Source: Gammaproteobacteria bacterium
GTDB taxonomy: Bacteria; Pseudomonadota; Gammaproteobacteria; DRLM01
Direction: 5' to 3'
Assembly: GCA_015490395.1 (NCBI GenBank)
Contig: WFXX01000133.1
Span: 1-10,123, forward strand
Length of the DNA: 10,123 bases
The translations under genes were made by a program, and so were the position numbers. The notes below the pieces were generated by a model. It searched no databases. It worked only from the letters and a program-made list of their open reading frames with translations, and was not told where the DNA came from. This document shows positions 1-7,966 of the stretch, one piece after another (position 1 is the stretch's first letter; every line of letters starts with the position of its first letter).

Positions 1-870
1 GCCCGGGGCTGGGCCCACATCGGGGTGCTGGAGACCCTGGCCGAGGCCGGCATCCGCCCCGCGGTGGTCTGCGGCACCTCCATCGGGGCCCTGGTCGGGG
101 CCGCGGCGGTCACGGGGCGCCTGGAGGAGCTGGGGGCCTGGGTGCGCGGCCTAAGCTGGCGGGACACCCTCCGGCTGATGGACTTTACCCTGGCCGGTGG
201 CGGGCTCATCGAGGGCCGCCGCCTGATGGAGCACCTCGGCCGGCGGGTGGGCGAGGTGCGCATCGAGTCCCTGCCGGTGGCCTACGGGGCGGTGGCCACG
301 CGGCTGGACAGCGGGCGGGAGGTGTGGCTGCGGGAGGGCCCGCTCCTGGAGGCGGTGCGGGCCTCCATCGCCTTCCCCGGGCTGTTCACCCCGGTGCGGC
401 GGGACGGCGCCTGGCTGGTGGATGGGGGCATGGTGAACCCGGTGCCGGTCTCCCTCTGCCGGGCCCTGGGGGCGGAGGTGGTCCTAGCGGTGCAGCTGCA
501 GCCGCCGGCCGGCGGACCCTCCGGACGCCTGGTGCTCCCCTCCCCCGCGGGCCGGGGCAAGGGCATGGCGGAGGTGCTCCGGGCGAGGCTCCAGGAGGGG
601 CTGGGTGCCCTCCTCGCCCTGCCCGAGCCCGGGGCCACGCCTGGCGTGGTGGACGTGGTCATGGAGAGCATCCACCACATGCAGCGCTTCATCACCCGCA
701 GCCGCCTGAGCGGCGATCCGCCGGACCTGGTGCTGGCCCCGCGCGTGGGGGACATCGCCCTGATGGAGTTCCACCGGGGGCGGGAGGCCATCGCGGCGGG
801 TAGGGAGGCGGCCCGCCGGGCCCTGCCCTTCCTCCAGGAGCTCCTGGCTCCTTCCGGCGCGCGGCCCTGA
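1..870 (+). CDS. Patatin-like phospholipase, RssA/NTE type (5' end missing)
   Basis: Cytoplasmic or membrane-associated serine lipid acyl hydrolase of the bacterial patatin family. The frame is open from base 1 and begins ARGWAHIGVLE, which is the second half of the family's glycine-rich oxyanion-hole motif (GGGxRG). The true start therefore lies before the window, and the GTG at 25 is internal. The nucleophile elbow GTSIG has its serine codon at 79-81, and the catalytic-dyad Asp is in DGGMVNPVP, codon 421-423. The C-terminal part (SRLSGDPPDLVLAPRVG, then MEFHRGREAI) is typical of the RssA-like subgroup, whose members are about 300 residues long. Both catalytic residues are present, so an active enzyme is likely. 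The natural lipid substrate cannot be told from sequence. It converges on the minus-strand gene ending at 874, leaving 3 bases between stops. Its own operon partners lie outside the window. Confidence 0.93.
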   Translation, partial: ARGWAHIGVLETLAEAGIRPAVVCGTSIGALVGAAAVTGRLEELGAWVRGLSWRDTLRLMDFTLAGGGLIEGRRLMEHLGRRVGEVRIESLPVAYGAVATRLDSGREVWLREGPLLEAVRASIAFPGLFTPVRRDGAWLVDGGMVNPVPVSLCRALGAEVVLAVQLQPPAGGPSGRLVLPSPAGRGKGMAEVLRARLQEGLGALLALPEPGATPGVVDVVMESIHHMQRFITRSRLSGDPPDLVLAPRVGDIALMEFHRGREAIAAGREAARRALPFLQELLAPSGARP

Positions 871-879
871 GCCTCAGGG
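865..879. terminator. Short palindrome across two convergent stop codons
   Basis: CCCTGAG and CTCAGGG flank a single central C. Allowing a loop, this gives a 6-bp stem with a 3-base loop, and a further GCG/CGC pairing lies outside one mismatch. The palindrome contains both stop codons, TGA at 868-870 on plus and TCA at 874-876 for minus. It could act as a small bidirectional terminator or transcription brake, but there is no T-run on either side, so it does not meet the intrinsic terminator model. Confidence 0.25.
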
Positions 880-1293
880 GCGCAGCTCCTGGAGGCGGCG
901 CACCACGGCATCCAGGGAGGCCATGAGCTCGCCCCGCACCTCCCCCAGGGCGGGCAGGTCACCCAGCAGCCTGGCGCTGGCCCGGGCCTCCTCCACCAAG
1001 GCGGGCTCCTCGGGCAGCAGCCAATGGGCGTTGTCCATGAGCTCGTGTAGCCTGCGGCTGAGGTCGGCCAGCACGTCCAGGTGGGGGATGCGAGCCGGCT
1101 CCAGGCCCGCCAGGGTGTGCCGCAGGTGCTCGGCCAGCTGTACCAGGCTGTCTACGGTGTGGCGGATCTGGGGCGCCACGGTGGCCACCGTACGCAGGCC
1201 CTCGCGCAGATCTTGGCCATGGGTCTCCAGCAGGGCTTGGAGGCCCCGCAGCACGTGGAGCAGGTCGGTGAAGAGCCTGGGATCCTGGGTCAT
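874..1293 (-). CDS. Hypothetical small all-helical protein, family not recognised
   Basis: A 139-residue protein that I do not recognise. The ATG at 1291-1293 is favoured because a very good Shine-Dalgarno (AGGAGGG) sits 4 bases upstream. An in-frame start exists further upstream at 1353 but lacks such a site. The protein has no signal peptide, membrane segment or cysteine. It reads as a series of amphipathic helices, with leucine, alanine, arginine and glutamate heptad-like spacing through most of its length, for example LVQLAEHLRHTLAGL around residues 51-65 and VVRRLQELRP at the C-terminus. That pattern suggests a cytoplasmic helical bundle or coiled-coil oligomer. It lies 101 bases downstream of ppsA on the same strand and may be read from the ppsA transcript. 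Its end nearly abuts the convergent patatin gene. The strong ribosome site and codon pattern like its neighbours argue for a real gene. No function can be assigned. Confidence 0.72.
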   Translation of the reverse strand: MTQDPRLFTDLLHVLRGLQALLETHGQDLREGLRTVATVAPQIRHTVDSLVQLAEHLRHTLAGLEPARIPHLDVLADLSRRLHELMDNAHWLLPEEPALVEEARASARLLGDLPALGEVRGELMASLDAVVRRLQELRP

Positions 1294-1297
1294 GGCA

Positions 1298-1304
1298 CCC
1301 TCCT
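1298..1304 (-). promoter_or_regulatory. Strong ribosome binding site of the hypothetical gene
   Basis: On the minus strand this reads AGGAGGG, 4 bases before the ATG at 1293. It is the best Shine-Dalgarno match I see in the window, and it decides the start of the hypothetical gene against the longer in-frame option at 1353. Confidence 0.75.
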
Positions 1305-1356
1305 GATTGAGGCCTCGGGGCGGGGCTCCCGCCGCCGGCCGAGAGTGTGCCACGAA

Positions 1357-1388
1357 GGCGGGGGCCTGGCGAGGGCGGGGGCCTGGCG
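1357..1388. repeat. 15-base direct repeat, two copies
   Basis: GGCGGGGGCCTGGCG occurs at 1357-1371 and again, identical, at 1374-1388, separated by two bases. It lies in the 101-base gap between the ppsA stop (1395-1397) and the hypothetical gene. The second copy also contributes CGGGGGC (1376-1382), which can pair with GCCCCCG (1398-1404) around the ppsA stop codon. There is no T-run, so I do not call a terminator. A local slippage duplication is the simplest explanation. Confidence 0.6.
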
Positions 1389-1394
1389 GGCGCC

Positions 1395-3815
<2,421 letters not shown>

Positions 3816-3821
3816 GGGCTG

Positions 3822-3827
3822 TCCTCC
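3822..3827 (-). promoter_or_regulatory. Ribosome binding site of ppsA
   Basis: GGAGGA on the minus strand, 6 bases before the ATG at 3815. It settles the start of ppsA against the in-frame upstream codon at 3875, which would add 20 residues not seen in the family. Confidence 0.75.
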
Positions 3828-3861
3828 GGATGCAGCGCCGCCTTCCAGCTTGGCAGAATCG

Positions 3862-3880
3862 GCCAGGTCTTGCACCTGGC
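3862..3880. promoter_or_regulatory. Perfect inverted repeat in the ppsA leader, possible operator or RNA hairpin
   Basis: GCCAGGT (3862-3868) and ACCTGGC (3874-3880) are perfect 7-base arms around a 5-base centre. The site lies 46 bases upstream of the ppsA ATG. A 19-base dyad of this kind suits a dimeric regulator, or a hairpin in the 5' leader of the mRNA. It does not resemble the Cra/FruR operator known to control ppsA in enteric bacteria. The arms and position are seen directly; the function is inferred. Confidence 0.4.
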
Positions 3881-3901
3881 AGGGGTGGTCACAAGGAAGC
3901 G

Positions 3902-3922
3902 GGCCGCCGGTGAACGGCGGCC
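3902..3922. other. Second inverted repeat in the HU-ppsA spacer
   Basis: GGCCGCCG (3902-3909) and CGGCGGCC (3915-3922) form a perfect 8-bp stem with a 5-base loop. On the minus strand it lies 23 bases beyond the larger hairpin that follows the HU-like gene. The sequence after it (CGCTTCCTTGTG on the minus strand) is slightly T-rich but has no run of Ts. It may add to termination or stabilise an mRNA 3' end. Confidence 0.4.
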
Positions 3923-3945
3923 GAGACAGGGTAGGAGCAACGCTA

Positions 3946-3974
3946 GCGCCCGGCCCCGGGGCGGGGCCGGGCGC
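3946..3974 (-). terminator. Strong GC hairpin after the HU-like gene, probable terminator or attenuator
   Basis: GCGCCCGGCCCC (3946-3957) and GGGGCCGGGCGC (3963-3974) form a perfect 12-bp stem, all G-C, with a 5-base loop. It begins 13 bases after the HU-like stop codon (3988-3990). This is the most stable simple hairpin I found. On the minus strand it is followed by TAGCGTTGCTCC, not a T-run, so it may be an incomplete intrinsic terminator, a pause site or 3'-end protection that lowers read-through into ppsA. Confidence 0.55.
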
Positions 3975-3987
3975 GGCGGAGATCCGG

Positions 3988-4416
3988 CTACTTTTGGACC
4001 ATCTCCTTGAGTCTCTTGAGCGGAGTGACCTTCACCACCGTCCGGGCCGGCTTGGCCTTGATCATGATCTCCTCCCCGGTGAAGGGGTTGATCCCCTTGC
4101 GGGCCCGGGTGGCCTTCTTCTTGACGGTGCGGATCTTCAGCAGCCCGGGCAGCTTGAACTCCCCCGCCCCCCGCGGCTTGATATGGCGCTCAATGAGCAG
4201 GGCCAGCTCGTCCAGCACCTGGCTCACCTGCTTGCGGGCCAGGCCGGTGCGCTCGGCCAGCGCGGCCAGGATCTGGGACTTGCTCATGGGCTCGCGGATG
4301 GCGGTGGCCCTTGCAGTCGCGCTGGTCCGGGCCGTGGTCTTGCGCGCGGCCGTCTTCCTCCCTGCGGCGGCCTTCTTCTTGGCAGCGGTCTTCCTGGTGG
4401 TCGCTTTTCTAGCCAT
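3988..4416 (-). CDS. HU-family DNA-binding protein with histone H1-like N-terminal tail
   Basis: Nucleoid protein of 142 residues; ordinary HU is about 90. Residues 1-42 are a low-complexity Lys/Arg/Ala/Thr tail (KATTRKTAAKKKAAAGRKTA and similar), like eukaryotic H1 tails and the basic extensions of some bacterial HU proteins. From residue 44, MSKSQILAALAERTG starts the HU fold. GEFKLPGLLKI (86-96) replaces the usual HU GFGTF segment. RKGINPFTGEEIMIKAKPA (106-124) is the DNA-binding beta-arm, and its NP pair corresponds to the DNA-intercalating proline. The GEFKLPGLLKI form is a recognised HU subgroup in Proteobacteria. The ATG at 4416 has GAGGGG just upstream, and the open frame continues to 4470 without support. 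The gene starts 105 bases after cysG, in a relatively AT-rich gap, and is followed by a strong hairpin, so it is probably its own transcription unit. The tail likely adds non-specific DNA affinity or compaction. Confidence 0.93.
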   Translation of the reverse strand: MARKATTRKTAAKKKAAAGRKTAARKTTARTSATARATAIREPMSKSQILAALAERTGLARKQVSQVLDELALLIERHIKPRGAGEFKLPGLLKIRTVKKKATRARKGINPFTGEEIMIKAKPARTVVKVTPLKRLKEMVQK

Positions 4417-4521
4417 GCTCCCCTCTTCCCTTTTCTTTGGCGAAAGGCACCAGACAAAAATCGCGGGCATAACCTTAGTGCAAACACGCTGCCTTTTCCA
4501 GCATGCAGCGGAAGGATCGCT
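4417..4521 (-). promoter_or_regulatory. AT-richer gap, probable promoter and leader of the HU-like gene
   Basis: This 105-base interval between the cysG stop and the HU-like start is clearly more AT-rich than the rest of the window. It contains AAAAA, TTTTCT and CCTTTTCC tracts on the plus strand. TTGCAC (minus strand, 4478-4483) could serve as a -35 box, with an imperfect T-rich stretch about 16 bases beyond it. No good TATAAT match is present, so exact boxes are not assigned. The GAGGGG ribosome site is at 4420-4425. The placement supports independent, strong expression of the nucleoid protein. Confidence 0.35.
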
Positions 4522-5943
4522 TCAGGACGGCTCCTCGCGGTACCAAGCGAGCCGCCCGCGCAAACGCACCACCTCGCCGACGATGAGCAGCGTGGGCGCA
4601 CGCACCGGCTCGCGCGCCACGGCCTCGGGGAGGGTGGCCACGGTGGCGACGATCACCCGCTGGTCGCGGGTGGTGCCGCGCTCGACCAAGGCGGCGGGCA
4701 TGTCGGGACGCATGCCGTGCGCCACCAAGCCTCGACATAGCGCCTCCAGCCCTTGCAGTCCCATGTAGACCACCAGGGTCTGGCCCGGGCGCACCATGGC
4801 CTCCCAGTCCATGGGCTCGCCGCCCTCGGCCCGGTGGCCAGCCACGAAGAGCACGGAGTGGGCGCAGTCGCGATGTGTCAGGGGGATGCCGGCATAGGCC
4901 GCACAGCCTGTGGCCGCGGTGATCCCGGGCACCACCTGGAAGGGGATGCCCTCCTCGGCCACGGTGGCGATCTCCTCCCCACCGCGGCCGAAGACGAAGG
5001 GATCGCCCCCCTTCAGGCGCAGGACCCGCTTGCCCTGCCGGGCCAGCCGGATCATGAGGGCGTTGATCTCCTCCTGGCGCATGGCGTGGAAGGCGCGGCG
5101 TTTGCCCACATAGATGCGCTCGGCCTCCCGCCGTCCCAGCTCCAGGATGGCCTCAGGCACCAGACGATCGTAGAGGATGACGTCGGCCCGCTGGAGCAGC
5201 CGCAAGGCCCGCAGGGTAAGGAGTTCCGGATCTCCGGGGCCGGCACCCACCAGGTAGATCTCACCCTGGCGCCAGTGCCCCTCGGAGCGCTTGGCCTCCT
5301 CCAGCGCTCCTTCCAGGAGCGCCGCGGCCCGCCGCTCGGCCCCCCCGAGGAACTGCGCGGCCACGGGGCCCTCGAGCACCCATTCCCAGAAGCGCCGGCG
5401 GGCGGTGGCGTCGCGCAGCCGCTCCTTTACCCGCTCCCGATAGCGGCCGGCGAAGGCAGCGAGGCGCCCATAGCCAGCGGGGATCAGGGCCTCCAGGCGC
5501 TCGCGCAGCATGCGGGCCAGCACCGGGGCCCTCCCGCCCGAGGAGACGGCCACCACCACTGGCGAGCGGTCCACCACAGCCGGAAAGACGAAGCTGCACA
5601 GCTCGGGGCGGTCCACCACGTTCACGGGAAGCTGCCGGGCCTGGGCCGCCTCGGCCACCTCCTGGTTCACCGCCTGATCAGCGGTAGCCGCCACCGCCAA
5701 GGCGCAGCCCTCCAAGTCCGCAGGGCAAAAGGCCCGCGCGCGGTGCTCCACCACGCCCTCAGCGGCCAAGGCGGCCAACTCGCTCTTAAGCGTCGGGGCT
5801 ACCACGCGCACCCGGGCCCCGGCCCGCCTCAGCAGCCGCACCTTGCGGGCGGCCACCGCGCCACCGCCCACCACCAGGCAGAGCCGCCCCTTGAGGTCCA
5901 GGAAGACAGGAAACCAGTCCAAAGGCGCCACAGGAGCAGGCAA
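4522..5943 (-). CDS. cysG: Siroheme synthase (uroporphyrinogen-III methyltransferase / precorrin-2 dehydrogenase / sirohydrochlorin ferrochelatase)
   Basis: Makes siroheme, the cofactor of sulfite and nitrite reductases, from uroporphyrinogen III in three cytoplasmic steps. It is a full-length fused enzyme of 473 residues (E. coli has 457). The N-terminal NAD-dependent dehydrogenase/chelatase part has VVGGGAVAARKVRLL (24-38). NVVDRPELCSF holds Asp111, matching E. coli Asp104, and SSGGRAPVLARMLRE (134-148) holds the serine matching E. coli Ser128. The C-terminal SAM-dependent methyltransferase part has YLVGAGPGDPELLTL (230-244), YDRLVP (258-263), LRLKGGDPFVFGRGGEE (308-324) and VVPGITAATGCAAYAGIPLT (337-356). 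The start is uncertain: TTG at 5943 is the first possible after the in-frame serS stop, GTG lies at 5931, and TTG at 5922 aligns best with the E. coli start. None has a clear Shine-Dalgarno, so translation may depend on coupling to serS, which ends 12 bases upstream. Confidence 0.96.
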   Translation of the reverse strand: MPAPVAPLDWFPVFLDLKGRLCLVVGGGAVAARKVRLLRRAGARVRVVAPTLKSELAALAAEGVVEHRARAFCPADLEGCALAVAATADQAVNQEVAEAAQARQLPVNVVDRPELCSFVFPAVVDRSPVVVAVSSGGRAPVLARMLRERLEALIPAGYGRLAAFAGRYRERVKERLRDATARRRFWEWVLEGPVAAQFLGGAERRAAALLEGALEEAKRSEGHWRQGEIYLVGAGPGDPELLTLRALRLLQRADVILYDRLVPEAILELGRREAERIYVGKRRAFHAMRQEEINALMIRLARQGKRVLRLKGGDPFVFGRGGEEIATVAEEGIPFQVVPGITAATGCAAYAGIPLTHRDCAHSVLFVAGHRAEGGEPMDWEAMVRPGQTLVVYMGLQGLEALCRGLVAHGMRPDMPAALVERGTTRDQRVIVATVATLPEAVAREPVRAPTLLIVGEVVRLRGRLAWYREEPS

Positions 5944-5955
5944 CGGAACGGAGAC

Positions 5956-7230
5956 TCAGCCAATGAGCTCCTGCCCGTCCAGGTAGGGTCGCAGGGCCTC
6001 GGGCACGCGGATGCGCCCGTCGGCCTCCTGGTAGTGCTCCATCACCGCCACCAGGGTCCTGCCCACGGCCAAGCCGGAGCCGTTGAGGGTGTGCACCGGC
6101 TCGGGACGACCGGTCTCTGGGTTGCGCCAGCGCGCCTTCATGCGCCGGGCCTGGAAGGCCTCGAAGTTGGAGCAGGAGGAGATCTCCCGGTACCGGCCCT
6201 GGGCGGGGAGCCAGACCTCCAGGTCGTAGGTCTTGGCCGCGGCGAAGCCCAGGTCCCCCGTGCACAGGGCCACCACGCGGTAGGGCAGCTCCAGGCGCTG
6301 CAGCACGGCCTCGGCGTGGGCGGTGAGCTCCTCCAGGGCCCGATAGGAGTCCTCGGGCCGCACCACCTGCACCAGCTCCACCTTCTCGAACTGATGCTGG
6401 CGGATCATGCCCCGGGTGTCCTGGCCGTAGGAGCCGGCCTCGCTGCGAAAACAGGGGGTATGGGCCACCAGGCGCAGGGGGAGCTCCTCCGGCTCCAGGA
6501 TGCGCTCGCGCACCAGGTTGGTCACCGGCACCTCGGCGGTGGGGATGAGGTAGTAGCCGGGATCGCCCTGCACCTTGAACAGCTCTTCCTCGAACTTCGG
6601 CAGCTGCCCGGTACCCACCAGGGCCTCGGCATGGACCAGATAGGGCACGTAAACCTCGCGGTAGCCATGCTCCCGGATGTGCAGGTCCAGCATAAACTGG
6701 ATGAGCGCCCGGTGCAGGCGAGCCAGGTCACCCTGCAAGGTCACGAAACGCGAGCCCGCAATGCGCGCCGCGGCCTCGAAGTCCATCTGCCCCAGGGCGG
6801 CCCCCAGGTCCACGTGGTCCTTGGGGGTGAAAGGGAACCGGGGCGGCTCGCCCCAGCGCCGCAGCTCCACGTTGTCGCCCTCGTCCCGGCCTTCGGGGAC
6901 GCTAGGATGGGGCAGGTTAGGAAGGGTCAACAAAAGGGCCTCCAGCTCCTGGCGCAGCGCAGCCAGGCGCTCCCCGGCCGTCTTGAGCTCCTCGCCGATG
7001 GCTGCCGTCTCGCGAAGCAGTGGCCCAATATCAGCTCCTTGGGCCTTGAGCCGGCCAATCTCCCGGGAGCGCTGGTTGCGCAGGTGCTGCAGCTCCTGGG
7101 TGCGGCTCTGGATGGCCTTGCGCTCCTCCTCCAAGGCCCGGAGCCGAGCCACATCCACCTGGAAGCCCCGAGTGGCCAGGCGCCTAGCCACCCCTTCCAG
7201 GTCGGTGCGGATGAGCTTGGGATCGAGCAT
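5956..7230 (-). CDS. serS: Seryl-tRNA synthetase
   Basis: Class II aminoacyl-tRNA synthetase that charges tRNA-Ser (and tRNA-Sec where present) with serine, in the cytoplasm. It is 424 residues, against about 430 in E. coli. The N-terminal MLDPKLIRTDLEGVARRL opens the tRNA-binding arm, a long antiparallel coiled coil at about residues 27-100. The catalytic core has TAEVP (231-235, serine-binding TAE), the motif 2 region HTPCFRSEAGSYGQDTRGM (257-275), the conserved EISSCSNFEAFQARR (349-363) and motif 3 TLNGSGLAVGRTLVAVMEHY (381-400). The ATG at 7228-7230 matches the family start. It has a modest GAAGAAG site 5 bases upstream; the frame is open for a further 18 codons. The gene sits 13 bases after the DUF190 gene and 12 bases before cysG, in the usual gammaproteobacterial crcB-serS-cysG order. 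Confidence 0.98.
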   Translation of the reverse strand: MLDPKLIRTDLEGVARRLATRGFQVDVARLRALEEERKAIQSRTQELQHLRNQRSREIGRLKAQGADIGPLLRETAAIGEELKTAGERLAALRQELEALLLTLPNLPHPSVPEGRDEGDNVELRRWGEPPRFPFTPKDHVDLGAALGQMDFEAAARIAGSRFVTLQGDLARLHRALIQFMLDLHIREHGYREVYVPYLVHAEALVGTGQLPKFEEELFKVQGDPGYYLIPTAEVPVTNLVRERILEPEELPLRLVAHTPCFRSEAGSYGQDTRGMIRQHQFEKVELVQVVRPEDSYRALEELTAHAEAVLQRLELPYRVVALCTGDLGFAAAKTYDLEVWLPAQGRYREISSCSNFEAFQARRMKARWRNPETGRPEPVHTLNGSGLAVGRTLVAVMEHYQEADGRIRVPEALRPYLDGQELIG

Positions 7231-7243
7231 GGTCGCTTCTTCG

Positions 7244-7570
7244 TCAGGGATGCCCGGAGCCGCCGTCGCGATAGGTGTGGGCACGCCAGCTCACGATGTG
7301 GTCGGGCTTGAGCTCGCGGGCAAGGTGCTGCACCACGGCCATGGCCTTACCCGGCACGTCGAAGAACTCCACCACCACGGGCAGGTCCAGGGCCAGATCC
7401 ACCAGCCGGGCGGTGTGCAGGGCCCCGGAGTCGCCGAAGCCCTCCACGGCGCGGAAGACGGTCACACCCCGAATACCCTCCTCCTTGCGCAGCCGCTCCA
7501 GCAGGCGGTCCAGGCGGGTGCCCCGCTCGCTGAGGTAGATGCGCACCACCATGACCTCTACCGCTCGCAC
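7244..7570 (-). CDS. DUF190 family PII-like protein
   Basis: Small cytoplasmic protein of about 108 residues in the DUF190 family, which adopts a PII/ferredoxin-like fold and is often found beside crcB. Family hallmarks are VRIYLSERGTRLDRLLERLR near the N-terminus, GIRGVTVFRAVEGFGDSGALHTARL in the middle (the FRAxEGFG and HTARL segments) and VDLALDLPVVVEFFD. Its biochemical role is not established. Location between crcB and serS suggests a link to fluoride-channel function, perhaps as a regulator or sensor; that is inference. Three starts are possible. GTG 7570 has GGAG 8 bases upstream and is chosen. GTG 7576 lies too close to that site. ATG 7552 still leaves the whole domain intact. The gap to crcB is about 21 bases, so the gene belongs to the same transcript. 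Confidence 0.9.
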   Translation of the reverse strand: MRAVEVMVVRIYLSERGTRLDRLLERLRKEEGIRGVTVFRAVEGFGDSGALHTARLVDLALDLPVVVEFFDVPGKAMAVVQHLARELKPDHIVSWRAHTYRDGGSGHP

Positions 7571-7591
7571 GGACACCTCTCCGCCGTCCGC

Positions 7592-7966
7592 TCAAAGCGC
7601 CCTGCCGAGCACGATGCCCGCCCAGACCGCCGCTAGGCATAGCACCACGCTGGCCAAGACGTTGGCCGCCGCCAGGGTCCAGGCCCCCTCCTCCACCAGG
7701 GCGAAGGTCTCCAAGGAGAAGGTGGCGAAGGTGGTGAAGGCCCCCAGCAGGCCCACCAGGAGGGCCGCCCGCCAAGTGGGGCCCAGCCCCAGGCGCTCCA
7801 CCAGCAGCACGTACAGCAGCCCCATCAGCAGCGAGCCGGTCACGTTCACCACCAGCGTGCCCCAAGGGAAGCCGCGCCCCAGGAGGGCGTAGGTGGCGGT
7901 GGAGACGGCGTAGCGCAGCACGGCCCCCAGCGCGCCGCCGGCGGCGATGGCCAGCCAGGAGCTCAC
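7592..7966 (-). CDS. crcB: Fluoride-specific ion channel CrcB/Fluc
   Basis: Inner-membrane fluoride exporter that protects cells from fluoride taken up as HF. The protein is 124 residues with four hydrophobic segments, the normal single-domain size that works as an antiparallel dimer. Motifs are GGALGAVLRY (10-19), GTLVVNVTGSLLMG (36-49, with the conserved pore Asn) and GAFTTFATFSLET (75-87, the Phe/Thr-rich stretch that lines the fluoride path and includes the central Na-site region). The GTG start at 7964-7966 overlaps the rarA stop in a GTGA arrangement, which suggests translational coupling. No fluoride riboswitch is expected or visible here, since the gene sits inside an operon. A DUF190 gene follows 21 bases downstream. 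Confidence 0.96.
   Translation of the reverse strand: MSSWLAIAAGGALGAVLRYAVSTATYALLGRGFPWGTLVVNVTGSLLMGLLYVLLVERLGLGPTWRAALLVGLLGAFTTFATFSLETFALVEEGAWTLAAANVLASVVLCLAAVWAGIVLGRAL

Noticed and set aside
25..27. GTG at 25 as the start of the patatin gene
   Set aside because: The frame is open from base 1 and the upstream residues ARGWAHIG belong to the conserved oxyanion-hole motif, so the gene begins before the window.
798..827. KOPS-like octamers (GGGTAGGG at 798-805 and CCCTGCCC nearby) as FtsK-orienting sites
   Set aside because: They occur in opposite orientations within 30 bases inside a coding region, so they do not show polarity. Such octamers arise by chance in GC-rich DNA.
4753..7311. 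An 852-codon plus-strand open frame opposite cysG, serS and the DUF190 gene
   Set aside because: It spans several real genes and their boundaries, reads as low-complexity His/Gln/Gly/Leu sequence, and has no family features. It is a shadow of high-GC coding on the minus strand.
7571..7591. Possible fluoride riboswitch near crcB and the DUF190 gene
   Set aside because: The gap is only about 21 bases, too short for the structured fluoride aptamer, and crcB itself overlaps rarA.
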